64,000 bases of DNA, taken from assembly GCA_021234155.1 (NCBI GenBank), contig JAJEKV010000098.1, forward strand, positions 1,884,611 to 1,948,610, written 5' to 3'. A program made the position numbers and the translations under genes. The stretch comes from Isoetes taiwanensis (taxonomy: Eukaryota > Streptophyta > Lycopodiopsida > Isoetales > Isoetaceae). Under the pieces are notes generated by a model that saw only the letters and a list, made by a program, of their open reading frames with translations, made no database searches and was not told the origin of the DNA. This document shows positions 1 through 11,067 of the stretch, piece by piece; the first letter of the stretch is position 1, and each line of letters begins with the position of its first letter.

Positions 1-2850
1 TGGTAATGCACTTCGTTCCAGTTACGTATTACTAGTCGGGGTTGCATGAAGATTGAAGAGATGGTCGACATATCGGAAGACCTCTTTAACGGAAATCATG
101 GATATGGTTATTGCTTTATGCGTACACCATTAATTAAAGTTTGTAAAACCAGTGAAAGCGAGATAGGTGTAGCTTGGAAGAGTATACAAAAAAAGGCGAA
201 ATTACTGCCTAAGAATTTGAGAGCAAGAAGTTTGGTGAAAGAGAAAATAGCCAAATAGGGTCCCTTATATGGTAGAACGCCACAGTTTTAGTGCGCACAA
301 AAGGTTCTCGTCGAAAGACCTTTGTTCTAAGCCCTATGGATCTCAAGTGCAGGGTAACATGAAGTGCAATTCTAAAGCAAAACAAATAAAAACTACATGG
401 CGATTTGTTGGATTACATTCCTTGGTCAAAATTTGGTGTTCAAATTCGCCGTCTGCGAAAGGGGTGTCGTGGCTACTGCGAGGTCTTTGGTAATTAGCTT
501 GGGAAGTGGGCCTAATTCTATCAAAACTAAACATTTCCTAGGGTTATAAGACTACTAAAATGATACCTATTTGGATTGATTCTGAACTAACTTAATGACT
601 TATTTCATGCTAAAAGGACATCTAAAAGTGCAATTATCATTTCGGGTCACTTGGAAAGAACTGCGTGTGAGCGAGAGCCTTTGGAGGCCAGGGTAAAACT
701 GATCTTGGCTACATTTGACATTTTTAGAAAAATTAGGGTGCTACACTACATTTCAGATAAAATTCTAAGCATTCTAACATCTTTTAGTATAAAAAAAATT
801 AGATCCAATTTTGCCCTAAATGAAGTGACTTAAGTCACTTGGCCTTGAGAGGCATCGTCATGACTTGAGACCTTTGAATGCTTGAGTGGCCAGAGATGGG
901 TTGACTTAGGGCAGAATTTTTTTATTTTTAAGGTCAAAATTTTCCTAATTTAGCAATTGAGGAGCATTCTAAGTATAATGGAAAGATTCTACATCGATTC
1001 AATTTATACAAAATTTCTTGTTATGCCAATAGAGAAACTAATTTCTGAGGAAAAGATGCTTTTATAGATATAAAGTTGGAATATACAAAAGATATTTTAT
1101 ATATATGAGAATTTGGCTTATGTACAATATTGAAGCTCTTCAAGGGAAAGCACTGCTCCTTGCGGATCCTCACCAGCTGGTGGAGATCCTTGAGAGGCTG
1201 ACAGTCACCAGCTTGGCATGGATCGGCGTAGGTTACCTTCTTCAAAAGTTGCACGACCTGCGCCTCTGCTTGGCTTCACTGCCCGAGGCTTTCGGGGCCC
1301 GAGTCGAGGGGTGTGGCCACTGTGGTTGGTCAGGAAGTCCTGCATTATTTGAAGGGCGGATTCGAGCGGCGCCTTCAGATGAGATAGTGCAGCGGTAGAA
1401 AGTGCCTAATCTCTCACTAACCTACCGAGCATGCTTGGAGTTGGGCAGTGGTGAACCTAACCCCGTGACTCCGGTAGTGGTGGCCCGGCGGCCGGCTGGT
1501 TCTTGGGCCTCCACGCCCCTCTAACGTACTTTGTATGTTACGCTTGCAATACCGATCATTGTACCTCTTCCATCTTGGCGGAGGTACTCTTGGTATACTT
1601 TCTTGTGGCTATTTGGAATTCCGCGATCTGCCCGGCATGAATTCCTTCGCCTATACGCTTCTTTATTACCTTAGGTGGCGGGCCGCAGGAGTGGTGAGTG
1701 AAACGTCGAGGGTGAGGGTTTCCACGGCGTCTTGCTCGGGCTCTTCTTCCTCTGCCCAGGCTTCTTACTGTCTCCTCTTCCTCCTCCTCACTCCTGCGTG
1801 TGGGTAGGTTCTCGGCCGAGGTTCACGGAGGTGGGCCGTGCCACTGGCTGTCTGGTCCCTTTTTGGACGCTTCTCCCTTCTTCATGCACTTCCTCGGCCA
1901 TTGGCTACCTTCTCCTTGCCCTTCTCTTCACGGAGGTCGCAGGCCTCTGACTGCTTGCTTCGCTGCTTACTCTGCTTCCTTTGCTCATCCTAGCTGCTGC
2001 TTTGCTGATCTGCACATCCTTCTAGCTGTTTGCTCATCCCACATTCTTTGCTCTCCCTACTCACGGCCCGGCCCGGTGAGGGTGTCGGTCTCCTCAGGTA
2101 AATTTGGATATGCGGCCGAGTACTCTGCTCCCTCTCTTGGGAGGCATGGAAGGTGTCGATGCAGTAGAGCTCGGCGACTCCTCCTCCTTCCACAGGCTGA
2201 GATGATGGGGATCTTCTTCCCCACCACCTAGCACTACTTTGCCATCGAAGATTTATTAGCCACGGGGTGAACTTCATTTATGCATTTGAATTAGCGTGCC
2301 ATATCTTACGGTTAAAGAGGCTGATTAGGTTGGCCGGGAGATCAAAGGGCAGAGAGGTTTAGGGAAAGATATGGGAAAATGGATGGCAAGGGTATTTAAA
2401 AGGGAAGATGCTCTGAGAATATTCTCCTACTATCATTAGCCACATTAATTAGCCTCCCTTATTGTTGCCACTATACATACTTATTAATTGATGGTTCACT
2501 GGCACGTATTATACCTTAAAATTCGAATTTTCCTAATGGTTTGAAGTGCTAATTATGGATTTGCACCATTTTCACGGATCTCAGTGGGATGATTCTTGTT
2601 ATTTTGGGTGAGAATTTGATGCTCATGCATAATTTTTCCTCCAATTTTCTAGAATGTTAATTTGACTTATTCTTTCTCCTACACATCCTTTAACTTGACC
2701 TAATTTTACCCACTACCTAGGAGAAAAAATTTTCCCCTATTTTCGAGAGGTTCAATGAGGTGGAATTTTCATCCCACTACTATTATCTTTAGGTTAGACT
2801 ACCTAGCTAGGGATATGGTGAGTGCTAGTTCTTGGTCAACCAAGAACATA
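1..2850. other. Region without a recognisable gene
   Basis: Only short unsupported open frames were seen. The part from 1260 to 2230 is richer in G and C than its neighbours, with long C/T-rich stretches near 1730-2080. If the LTR proposed just downstream is real, this would be the internal region of that minus-strand element, but no gag, protease, integrase or reverse transcriptase motif was found, so the element would be non-coding or badly decayed. Confidence 0.4.
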
Positions 2851-2863
2851 GCTCTGACTACCA
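2851..2863 (-). other. Possible LTR-retrotransposon primer-binding site
   Basis: On the minus strand this reads TGGTAGTCAGAGC, one inserted base away from TGGTATCAGAGC, the initiator-methionine tRNA primer-binding site common in plant LTR retrotransposons. It lies one base inside a CA dinucleotide that would end a 5' LTR on the minus strand. The order fits an LTR element read right to left. A chance match of this length is possible. Confidence 0.35.
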
Positions 2864-2864
2864 T

Positions 2865-4472
2865 TGTGGCGCTCATACAAAATATCTGGTATGCGTAGGT
2901 ACCGTAAATCCCCCATCACGTCGCCCATTTGCCACGGGCCCTCCATCTATCCACACTCAGGGGATCCTAGTCTCGCGAGAAGGGACGCAGGTGATAACTA
3001 GCGCCCTTCCCCTATGGGCTCCTATCATAGTGGAAGCATAAACAGCGTCGGAACTAGCAATAACAATACGCTCCGAACTAGCTTTCGAGTGGTACATCCA
3101 TACATCCATAGGTACAATAGAGATAAACATATGCCATAAAACATGAGAGGCTCCCTACCCGAGGCTGAGACACATGGAAGGTAGGCGGCTAGGCCTGAAT
3201 GCATTAGGCCAGAATCACTTAACAATGGCGGCTACTCGACCCGTAGCTGAGGTTGGCGGCAACTCCATCGCCCCTTCGTGCATAATTTGCAGATGGGCTG
3301 GGTCGAACTTCACAGTATGACTCTAGCCCCTTAGGATATGCAATCTCATGGCATCACACCCATAGCGACTACTCGGGTTGCATCTCCCGTCCAGTTGAGG
3401 AAGGAAGGTTCCATCTCCCCTCAGGGGCCTAGAGGTTCCAGGCGACTAGAGAATAGGTAATTGTCACACTGTGCTCACGACAACCCCCAAAGGCAAAGCG
3501 GGCCATCACAGCTCTTGAGAGCCGGGGCGGCACCATTGCTCTAGGAAGTGCTCCGGACCCCATGCAGAGCCCACTTTCGAGTGACCCAGGCCATAAGCCT
3601 AGCACGCTATGGGGTCCCGGTAGCCACAATGTGGGAACCACTCCCTCAGGTCTAGCCTCCAGCCCACATGGATTATATATAGTCTTTGAGGAGGCTCCCA
3701 TAGCTAGGTGGATTCTATACACGGTAGCAATAATATGGGAACTAAAGGGTCTAAACTAGGAGCATTACTAAGTAATGTACTAGGTCTCTACCCTTCCCAA
3801 TACTGAGAGGAGCAAACATGATCAACCAACATCACATCCACATAACATAATCATAATAAGGAGAACATCTAAACCTAATCATACATATCTAACTACGGTT
3901 AGGGTTCATTGATTAGGGTTCAAGATGTTATTGGGGAGTTCCTAGGAAGGCTCTCTTAGAACCGCAGGAAATGCTAACTCATCACAGGTCCCTAACTTCC
4001 AGATGATCACCACAAAACTCTAATCCAAATACCTGCTCACGAACTCCCTCCTATCACGTCTCCATGGTCTTCAAGGTGAATTAGAATGAGTGCTGCATCC
4101 CCAGATGCGTGCCTGCGGCTGCGGGGATCTTGTGCTAGGCTTTATGCTACTGACAAGCGACTCTCGAAGCGAGTTTGGCGAAGAAGGTTCCCAGGTGTTG
4201 GAGCCAAAAGGAGAGCCTAGGGTTAGGGTTTTAGGCCTATATAGGTTAGGGTCCACATGTGTACCCGCATTGGCTCAATGGGATATGGCCATATGGCGGT
4301 TGCCCAATAGGATGAGGCCCTATAAATTTGGCCTTATCTAAAAGAGGGTATCTAGAAGTTATATAAATAACTTAGATATGCACCATACCACTAATTAGGG
4401 TAATCAAGGCTACTAAAGGAGCTTGTATGGTAGCAGACGAAATATACGTATTTATAAGCGTATATTTCTCAC
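2865..4472 (-). mobile_element. Candidate LTR of a minus-strand retrotransposon
   Basis: The block starts with TG next to the primer-site-like motif and ends with CA exactly where similarity between the two segmental copies begins (about 4478 versus 46808). Read on the minus strand it would be an LTR of about 1.6 kb starting TGTGATGTTCTGTG. It has no long open frame. Several TTAGGGTT-like words occur at 3890-4250. The matching second LTR would lie left of the window, so the call rests on one boundary motif and a junction. Confidence 0.3.
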
Positions 4473-5796
4473 AGAACATCACATTCATTGTACTAAAGAG
4501 CCTTGGCGAGGCTAATCTGAAGGCTAGAAGGAAAATTATGCATGTAAAATCATGTGAGCCTTGCCCCGCTGGGGTGTGAACTTATAGAAGTGGGTACTTC
4601 TACTATTTTCTTCCTCACATGGTATTGTGTGGCATGACAACTTGATATGAGAAGATGAAGCTAGATATGGTGGGTATATTGATCATGATAGGCAACCATT
4701 AAACATCTCAAAGTAGCATAAATGGGAATGATTTTTTCTTGTGTATGGGTGGTTGTTTTGCCTAGAGGTTCGATTGCCTTCTCTCGCGTTTTTAGTTCTA
4801 TATTACGATTACATAATGCTATCTTGATGTTTTATTCTTGAATGTAGTCTTTTCGTCCCTCAAAAACAAAGTTAAAGGCAAATAAATACGACGATGTGTG
4901 TTCATCGTTTTATAGCTTATCATAGGTCCTAGATTGTCCATTATTATGTCCCTCCTATCTCTATGATCTTGCCATGTGGCCACCTTCCCCCAAATTGGCT
5001 CAACTTGCTTCTAACCTTTGTCTTCCCTATCTCTAAAATTTCACCATGTGGCCACTTTCCTCCAATCTAGTGGCTGCATCTAACCCCTGCATGCCTTACA
5101 TGGGTTGGGCAGCTTTACTTGCGAGCCGCATGAAACCCCTTACCCCTTAAGAGCCTACGGGGCACTTTATCCCCTAACATATGCATAACGGTAACTATCG
5201 ATATCTTCATCTGGCCCCAGAACTACAACTTAAGGGCATACTTTCTTTAGCGCTCGCGACATTTAAATCACTATATCTAATCTTCTAATGTCTCTATTTA
5301 GAACTAAATTGCAAGGAGACCACATCATGATTTTTAAAATCCGCAGTATTTCTAGATTATAGTATTTGCCAATTTGTTAGAGTTTAATTCATGATTTCTC
5401 AAAGAAATAAGTTTCATGGCTTAAATTGGAATTTGAAGCACATAAAATGTTAAGAGGTTAATAAATATGCTGGCTTAAATTAGATTGAAGCTAAGGAATG
5501 ATAAAGGAGTAAAAATGGCTTTGGCATTTGCAAATGATTTGATTCATTAAATGTAAAAACCTAAAAATGAAAAGCCAAAGCCTCTTTCCTTCAATCTTGG
5601 CCAAATGTTTGTAACCCGAGTCTGACGAGAATGAGCAAGCTACTTTGGAGCCCAGCAAAAATAGAACACTAAGGCCGAGGAGAAAATGAACCAACGAAAA
5701 CCACCACTCTAACATCAAAGGCACAAAATATTTGCTAGCCATCCAATCCACATACAAATCCCAAGTAATTTCTTCAAAGATTGCTTGGTAGGGGAG

Positions 5797-5935
5797 ACCA
5801 CATTTTCTCTTGGTGGTAGTTCTCTCTCAGATAAGTGGCCACAATCTCTCCTTTCTACATATAGGAAACTACATTCTTCTCTTGGTGGTAGTTCTCTCTT
5901 ACATTCTTCTCTTGGTGGTAGTTCTCTCCAGATAC
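5797..5935. repeat. Short repeats with core CTCTTGGTGGTAGTTCTCTC
   Basis: The 20 bp core occurs three times, near 5806, 5877 and 5907, the last two almost directly adjacent. The other segmental copy keeps at most one degenerate version, near 48175. It is a local expansion in the decayed copy, with no coding role visible. Confidence 0.7.
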
Positions 5936-7610
5936 TTATTACAATCTTTTCTTTCTCACGTAAAGTTTGAAGTTTAGGCTTCATTCATCACTTTTCATCC
6001 CACATTTCTACCATGTTTTTCTTTTTTAGAAATGTCTTCAAGTTAATTGCAATTCTATGCTCTACTTTGCGATTCGGTTATATAACAAATTTACTTTGCA
6101 ATTCCGGTTATCTGACAAATTTAGGACAACAAATACCTCTCATATACTTTCTGATAGCGGAGGATTCACCTTTCATTAGTATAACCCATGAGAGTTCAGC
6201 GGAGGGGTGTTTTGGACCATTTCATTATGTATACTTAGAGGTTAAGAGGTGTTTTGACCTTGATCTCTAGAGCAATATCTATACACATAGGGGTCAAATT
6301 GCCTTTTAAAAATGTGTATACAAGGGGGTTTTGCTGCAGCCGAGCAGTCACCATACCCCCTTTATGTATAGGGTGCATCCCAGTGCAATAGCCTCTCAAA
6401 CTTCGAGAAACTAATGCACTCTCAAAATGCACTTACTTGGTCTGCGTTAGCGTAAACCGGATATGTTCAAACTAGCAGCTTGAGCACATGCAAGCTCCCT
6501 CTCAACAATGCTGACTGGCTATCCTGAAATACCGGGCTCACGAAGATCATCCATGACACAAACCTCTGAGAAACATTGTAAGATTAGTAACAAGCAAAGA
6601 ATATAAAAGAAACACGAAAAACAAAAGAATGATACTTACGCTTTTGACACAATCTGAAGCGAAGCCACGGATCAAACAAAGTACAAAATAGAACTCTGAA
6701 ACTTCGTCTATACTTAAAGTATGCTCGGAACTTTGGAAACAAATTAAAGGAACGAAAACCCGACTAAATTTCTTGCAAAATAGGCATCTGGCTAGTCTTC
6801 AGTCGTGCTACATGGCTCTCACATATTGTAGCAACATCACCAGAAACAAGAATCTTCCTAAATCTTCTCACCACTTAGATCCAACTTCAAGCAAGAAAAA
6901 CGATAGGCGCCGAGAAACTATGACATGGCTGTGGCAAAGGAAAAACGAGCAAGATTCTTGAAAACTTCGTCCAAATGCTTCATCTGATCATCCTGGCACA
7001 CTTAGATTAACCACCACGACACTTAAGCACCACTTAGGAGCTTAGCGGCGATGGCGAGGAAAAAAAGAGCAAGATTCTTCAAAAAGCGAACAATATTCTT
7101 CAAAAACTTCGTCCAAATCCTCACAAAACTTTGTCCCAATCATCCCTAACACTTAGATAGCTTTCCCGCCCGACAACAGCGGCTGAAGCGCCCACTTTGC
7201 AAACAAGAAGATCGCCAACCAAAACCGCAGGCCTGCTTGAGAGCAGGATGAAAAAAAAGGAAAAATAGCGAATAAAAACTGTAGCAAACTGCGTTTGGGT
7301 AATGTCACACAGGTGACATTCCCGCACGTGTCAACCTTCTTGGCGTAAACCTTACCGTTTCACGTGGGAATATCACCTAAAAGTGACATTCTATATATTC
7401 TTGGCGCGACATTCAAAGAACTCACTTTCCGTCCTGCGCTACTCAAAATACATAAAATTTAAAGACTTACCACATCCCTCACTACTCTGATAAATTTAAA
7501 GAGTCTTTCCACATCCTCACTACTCAAATACATTAAAAAACTGAAGCGCCATGCGTCCTTCTAGGCTTATACTCCAAACAACAGTAAGAGATACTAAAGA
7601 TTACATTCGC
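5936..7610. other. Insertion-like stretch without a gene
   Basis: This part has no counterpart in the other segmental copy, which has only about 0.4 kb here. It is AT-rich with short unsupported frames. Around 6960-7110 a phrase containing GAAAAA(C)GAGCAAGATTCTT recurs, suggesting internal duplication. No terminal repeats or coding motifs were recognised. Confidence 0.4.
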
Positions 7611-7825
7611 AACCAAAGACAACTTCATACTCAAATATACAACAGAAACACTAAGAGATACTAAAGATTTCATTCATGGTAGTAAAGCTTAAGCTTTTAA
7701 AACATCTTTATTCATATACAACCACCACGTATGTACACAAGGACATAGGGCTCGTCTTCTCGAGCCCATAGCACTCTAACAACTATCTACAACTATATAA
7801 CAAGGCACAGCCATCTGTAATGCCA

Positions 7826-10094
7826 CCACATTACATTACACATCCCTCTCCTCACGTTGCCTCTGCTTCTGAGTAGCAGGAAAAATCACTGCCTCGTCTT
7901 CTTGGCGCTGGCCAAGCAATTTTCCACATCACCTACTCAACCCAAAATGCGCTAGATAATATTGGCAGCTGGTATGCGGTTCAAAACCCCATTGGCTCCA
8001 GCAAAGTACGAATTCATATAGGTCTGGGTATGACCAGAAGTCATCACGTCAATGACAATTACAAAACTTGCTCAAAAGAGCACGCATACTTTAAAGAGAG
8101 CACATACGAAATGGCAAATAGAAATCATTCCATGTACCTATCAGTATTGATGGCAGCAAACGTTTCATAACCCTCGTCACCAACAAATTCAACATGAGGA
8201 AATCTTTTGGAATGACCACGAGTTTACCCTTCTCTAAACCTTTGTTTCACCACTCGTTCGCCCTTGTCTGAAATAAGTTCAAGCTCAGCATTGCCTTTAA
8301 CGCAATAGATGACCTTATCACCCATTAGCCAGATGTAGTTCAGGACATACATTTGCTCTCTGCGCAACACATGTAAGCAGCACCAGATCCATAATGACGT
8401 ACATTTTTCATCAAATATCACTTAAGACCAGAATTTCTACAAAAAGCGAGAACAAATTTGCACCAAAGCTAACAACAACAAGACGGGAGTAAACCACTTA
8501 ATATCGAATTCTAGCTGGTTAATACGCTACATTGTAATGGCTAGTTAATGAAGTAACTCAATACGTATACAGAAATTTTGAGGAACACCTATGAGTGTCA
8601 TTCAGACCAAGGCTTGCTACTGGCTAAAACACCTAAAATGAAATGGTGGGAAAATTGATGCCACTCCAGTTGATTCAAGGGAATCAAGAAAAACGAAAAC
8701 AATAAAAAAATAAAATGCCTCCTTCAGATTTAAATAACGTGCTGACATGCCCAATGCTGCCAAGCAAACGCATCTCACTGTTCACCTCCAGATTGTCCCA
8801 CCATGCCTTGCTGCAGCCTCTGAAATCACGACCAATTGATGGATTAAATCCGACGCTTAAGATTGAGCATAGATCTTTCTCCCTCTCATTGATTCCCTAA
8901 GACACCTTGATGATTCTATCTTGTATACTTGTCTATCCAAGGGCTGCTCACAGTTTTCTTCCAGAAACGTTCCATTACATGAGCATTTACGAGGTGAAAC
9001 CAGCCCTACCACTCAATAGCTGAAATTTCTGCAGCAAAAACACGCATATACGGTAATTACTGCAAGTGCACTACATCATAATACTAAATTCTGATTTAAG
9101 TAGAGAAACAGACCCTGAAACGATCAGTCTCTCTGCCAAAATACGCCATGCCAATACACTGTGCAGGTTCTTCGCCATCGTTAAAGAACCAAGAGAGCAC
9201 TCCTTTAGGAGCAGCTATTACATCTCCCTTATTGACCCTGAACTGATTTGCCTGACCAAAGGAACCTGCACGTTCAGTGACTAGACCAACAATTCCAGAG
9301 CCTGCAAACAATGAAACACAATGTTGGGTTTTAAAAGGAACTACAGCAGAAACATGACTAAACAGCAGAAACATAAAACTAGAACATGGACCAAGCCATT
9401 CCACGAGATCAGTACTCGGGATGGATGGGCTGTAATTGCTTTGTAGACTTCCGGCAGAAACAGACTAAAGCATGTGAAGGTACCTGGGCGGACTGCAGTA
9501 GCTCAAGATCGATACGATAAAGTTCTCTGAACAGATTACAAAAGAACATGGAGGTCAAAACAAAAAGGCAAGAAGGCATGAAGGATAAACATACAAAGCA
9601 TGGAAACTAAAACATGCAGAAAAACCCTCTAGATCGATATTAACAAGTTCTTAGTGTTGGAAACCAAGCAGAACAACAACACCCGGAAAAAAACATAAAC
9701 ATAAACATTCAAAATGTACACCTTGCACCACAGTTTTGATGGCATGAGAATTCAAGTACATGTGGAAGAGCCAATCCGCCGGGGTTAATAGTAATTCTGG
9801 CAGCTTCAAACCATGGCGGCGAAGAGCAGGAGACTCAGGGCCCCAAAGTTTCGATTTTGCCGGCTTCTGATTCAAACTCAAGGTGGGTTCGCGAGGCTTA
9901 AAACTCCTGCGCCTTTTTTTTTTTTTTTCCTCCTCATGCCGTTCTTCGCGACCTGCCGGATCGGAGCGCTCGCTCCTCCAGAGGATTAAACCACTTAAAC
10001 TCATCATTTTTCCCGCAACTTTCTTCGCGGGCGTCTGCTGCGCAGAGCAGAGCCAGAAACAGAAAACCCAAAATGACCTAAGCGCCATAGCCAT
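7826..10094 (-). pseudogene. 11S-type cupin pseudogene
   Basis: This is the disrupted twin of the intact cupin gene at 49028-51333. The start region near 10094 still encodes MAMALRSFWVF. Exon 2 (about 9290-9105) keeps an open frame with GSGIVGLVTERAG through RETDRF. Exon 1 is shifted in the signal-peptide and acidic regions. Exon 3 (about 9020-8710) has several indels and a stop. Exon 4 (about 8365-8150) has inserted bases before its core, and a stop follows KQRFREG where the intact copy reads QLVVIP. Exon 5 (about 8030-7826) is shifted again. The RY element upstream is kept (10179-10186) but TATAAA has become TATAAG. If some indels are assembly errors it may be less damaged than it looks, but the number and spread argue for a pseudogene. 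Confidence 0.85.
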
Positions 10095-10178
10095 GGCTGT
10101 TGTCACGAAGCAGAATACAACACAAAGGAACTGTGATGGTTTGCTCCGGCATGCACAGAGCCAACTTATACCCATAGC

Positions 10179-10186
10179 CATGCATG
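10179..10186 (-). promoter_or_regulatory. RY element CATGCATG of the cupin pseudogene
   Basis: The same palindromic RY (legumin-box core) element seen upstream of the intact cupin gene, at about the same distance from the start codon. In land plants RY elements bind B3-domain factors such as ABI3 and FUS3 in seed or spore maturation programmes. Function here is inferred. Confidence 0.5.
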
Positions 10187-10231
10187 CAACCCTCTCAAAT
10201 TCAGTAACTTGGTGCCGCCTTCTGACCCCCA

Positions 10232-11067
10232 CGTTCAATAAATACTTACAACAGGCCAGAGACATAGAGGGTGATTTTTACTTTGGGGAACCGGCTCGGA
10301 GTTTACTTCCCGAATTAGGGAATTGGCAGTCTCCATAAGTTCGTCCGATGAGAGAGATATGGCCGAAAGAGTGATAGGGGTCAAAGACTGCTCTACTCGG
10401 TAGCTCTTGAATATGATTCTAAAGAAAGCCATTACATTTTCCCGAGCTTATTTGTTCCTATTCAATCTTCTTTCTTATTTTGGAGGTCTTGGTATACATT
10501 ATTGCTAGGAGCGCGCGTATATAGCACGCGCGTCACGGCGTTCAACCTCAACATGCGGCCCCCCTCATCCAACTCCCCCGCCATGAAAGCGAAATTAAAT
10601 CTTGGTTTTGAGCGACCCACATGACGTTCAATGGCGAAATTTAGTAAAAGGGCATTTTAGGTGGGTTGTTTTCTCCTGAAATTATGCTGCCTCATTTTCG
10701 TTGCGCCTCGAAGCAAATCTATGACTAAACAAGAGCACACAAGCGGTGTCAGTTTCTAAAGGTGAGTGGGCGGTGGATCCCGAATGTGCATAAAGCTTCG
10801 ATTCATGATCTTTTTTGGGTTTCTCCGGTAAAATCAAGAGCACACAAGCGGGGACAATTGGATTTCTAAGGTGGTAGAAGTACGCGAGATGGATCCCGGA
10901 ATGTGCATAAGAACTTCAGTGCATTTTTCGTCCCGCTCTACATACATACCCTGGCCAGGGTCGCGATTAAGTTTTTTGCTTCTTAGGTTACTGCTGATTG
11001 TGAGGAAGGAAGTCGGTTGTAATAGAGTAAATTTCTCTACTCACGGGGATAATTCGTCTTTTGCAAG
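10232..11067. other. Non-coding stretch with a local tandem duplication
   Basis: No supported gene. From about 10731 to 10920 a unit of about 115 bp occurs twice, each with an AAGAGCACACAAGCGG start and a GGATCCCGNAATGTGCATAA part. The stretch near 10505-10545 has a short run of alternating CG/TA bases. Confidence 0.5.

Larger units (their letters stand above)
4478..10231. repeat. Segmental duplication, decayed copy
   Basis: Colinear and in the same orientation as 46808-51473. Shared landmarks are a block near 4478-5740 (matching 46808-48130), the block near 7600-7760 (matching 48580-48790) and the whole cupin gene region with its promoter. This copy is about 1.1 kb longer because 5.8-7.6 kb is replaced by only about 0.4 kb in the other copy. 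Similarity stops after the shared CCCCCACG at about 10231 and 51473. Differences are dense and include many short indels, so the event is old or this copy is poorly resolved. Confidence 0.85.

Noticed and set aside
3890-4250. Telomere-like TTAGGGTT words.
   Set aside because: They are scattered, not tandem TTTAGGG repeats, and similar words occur by chance or as telo-boxes in promoters.
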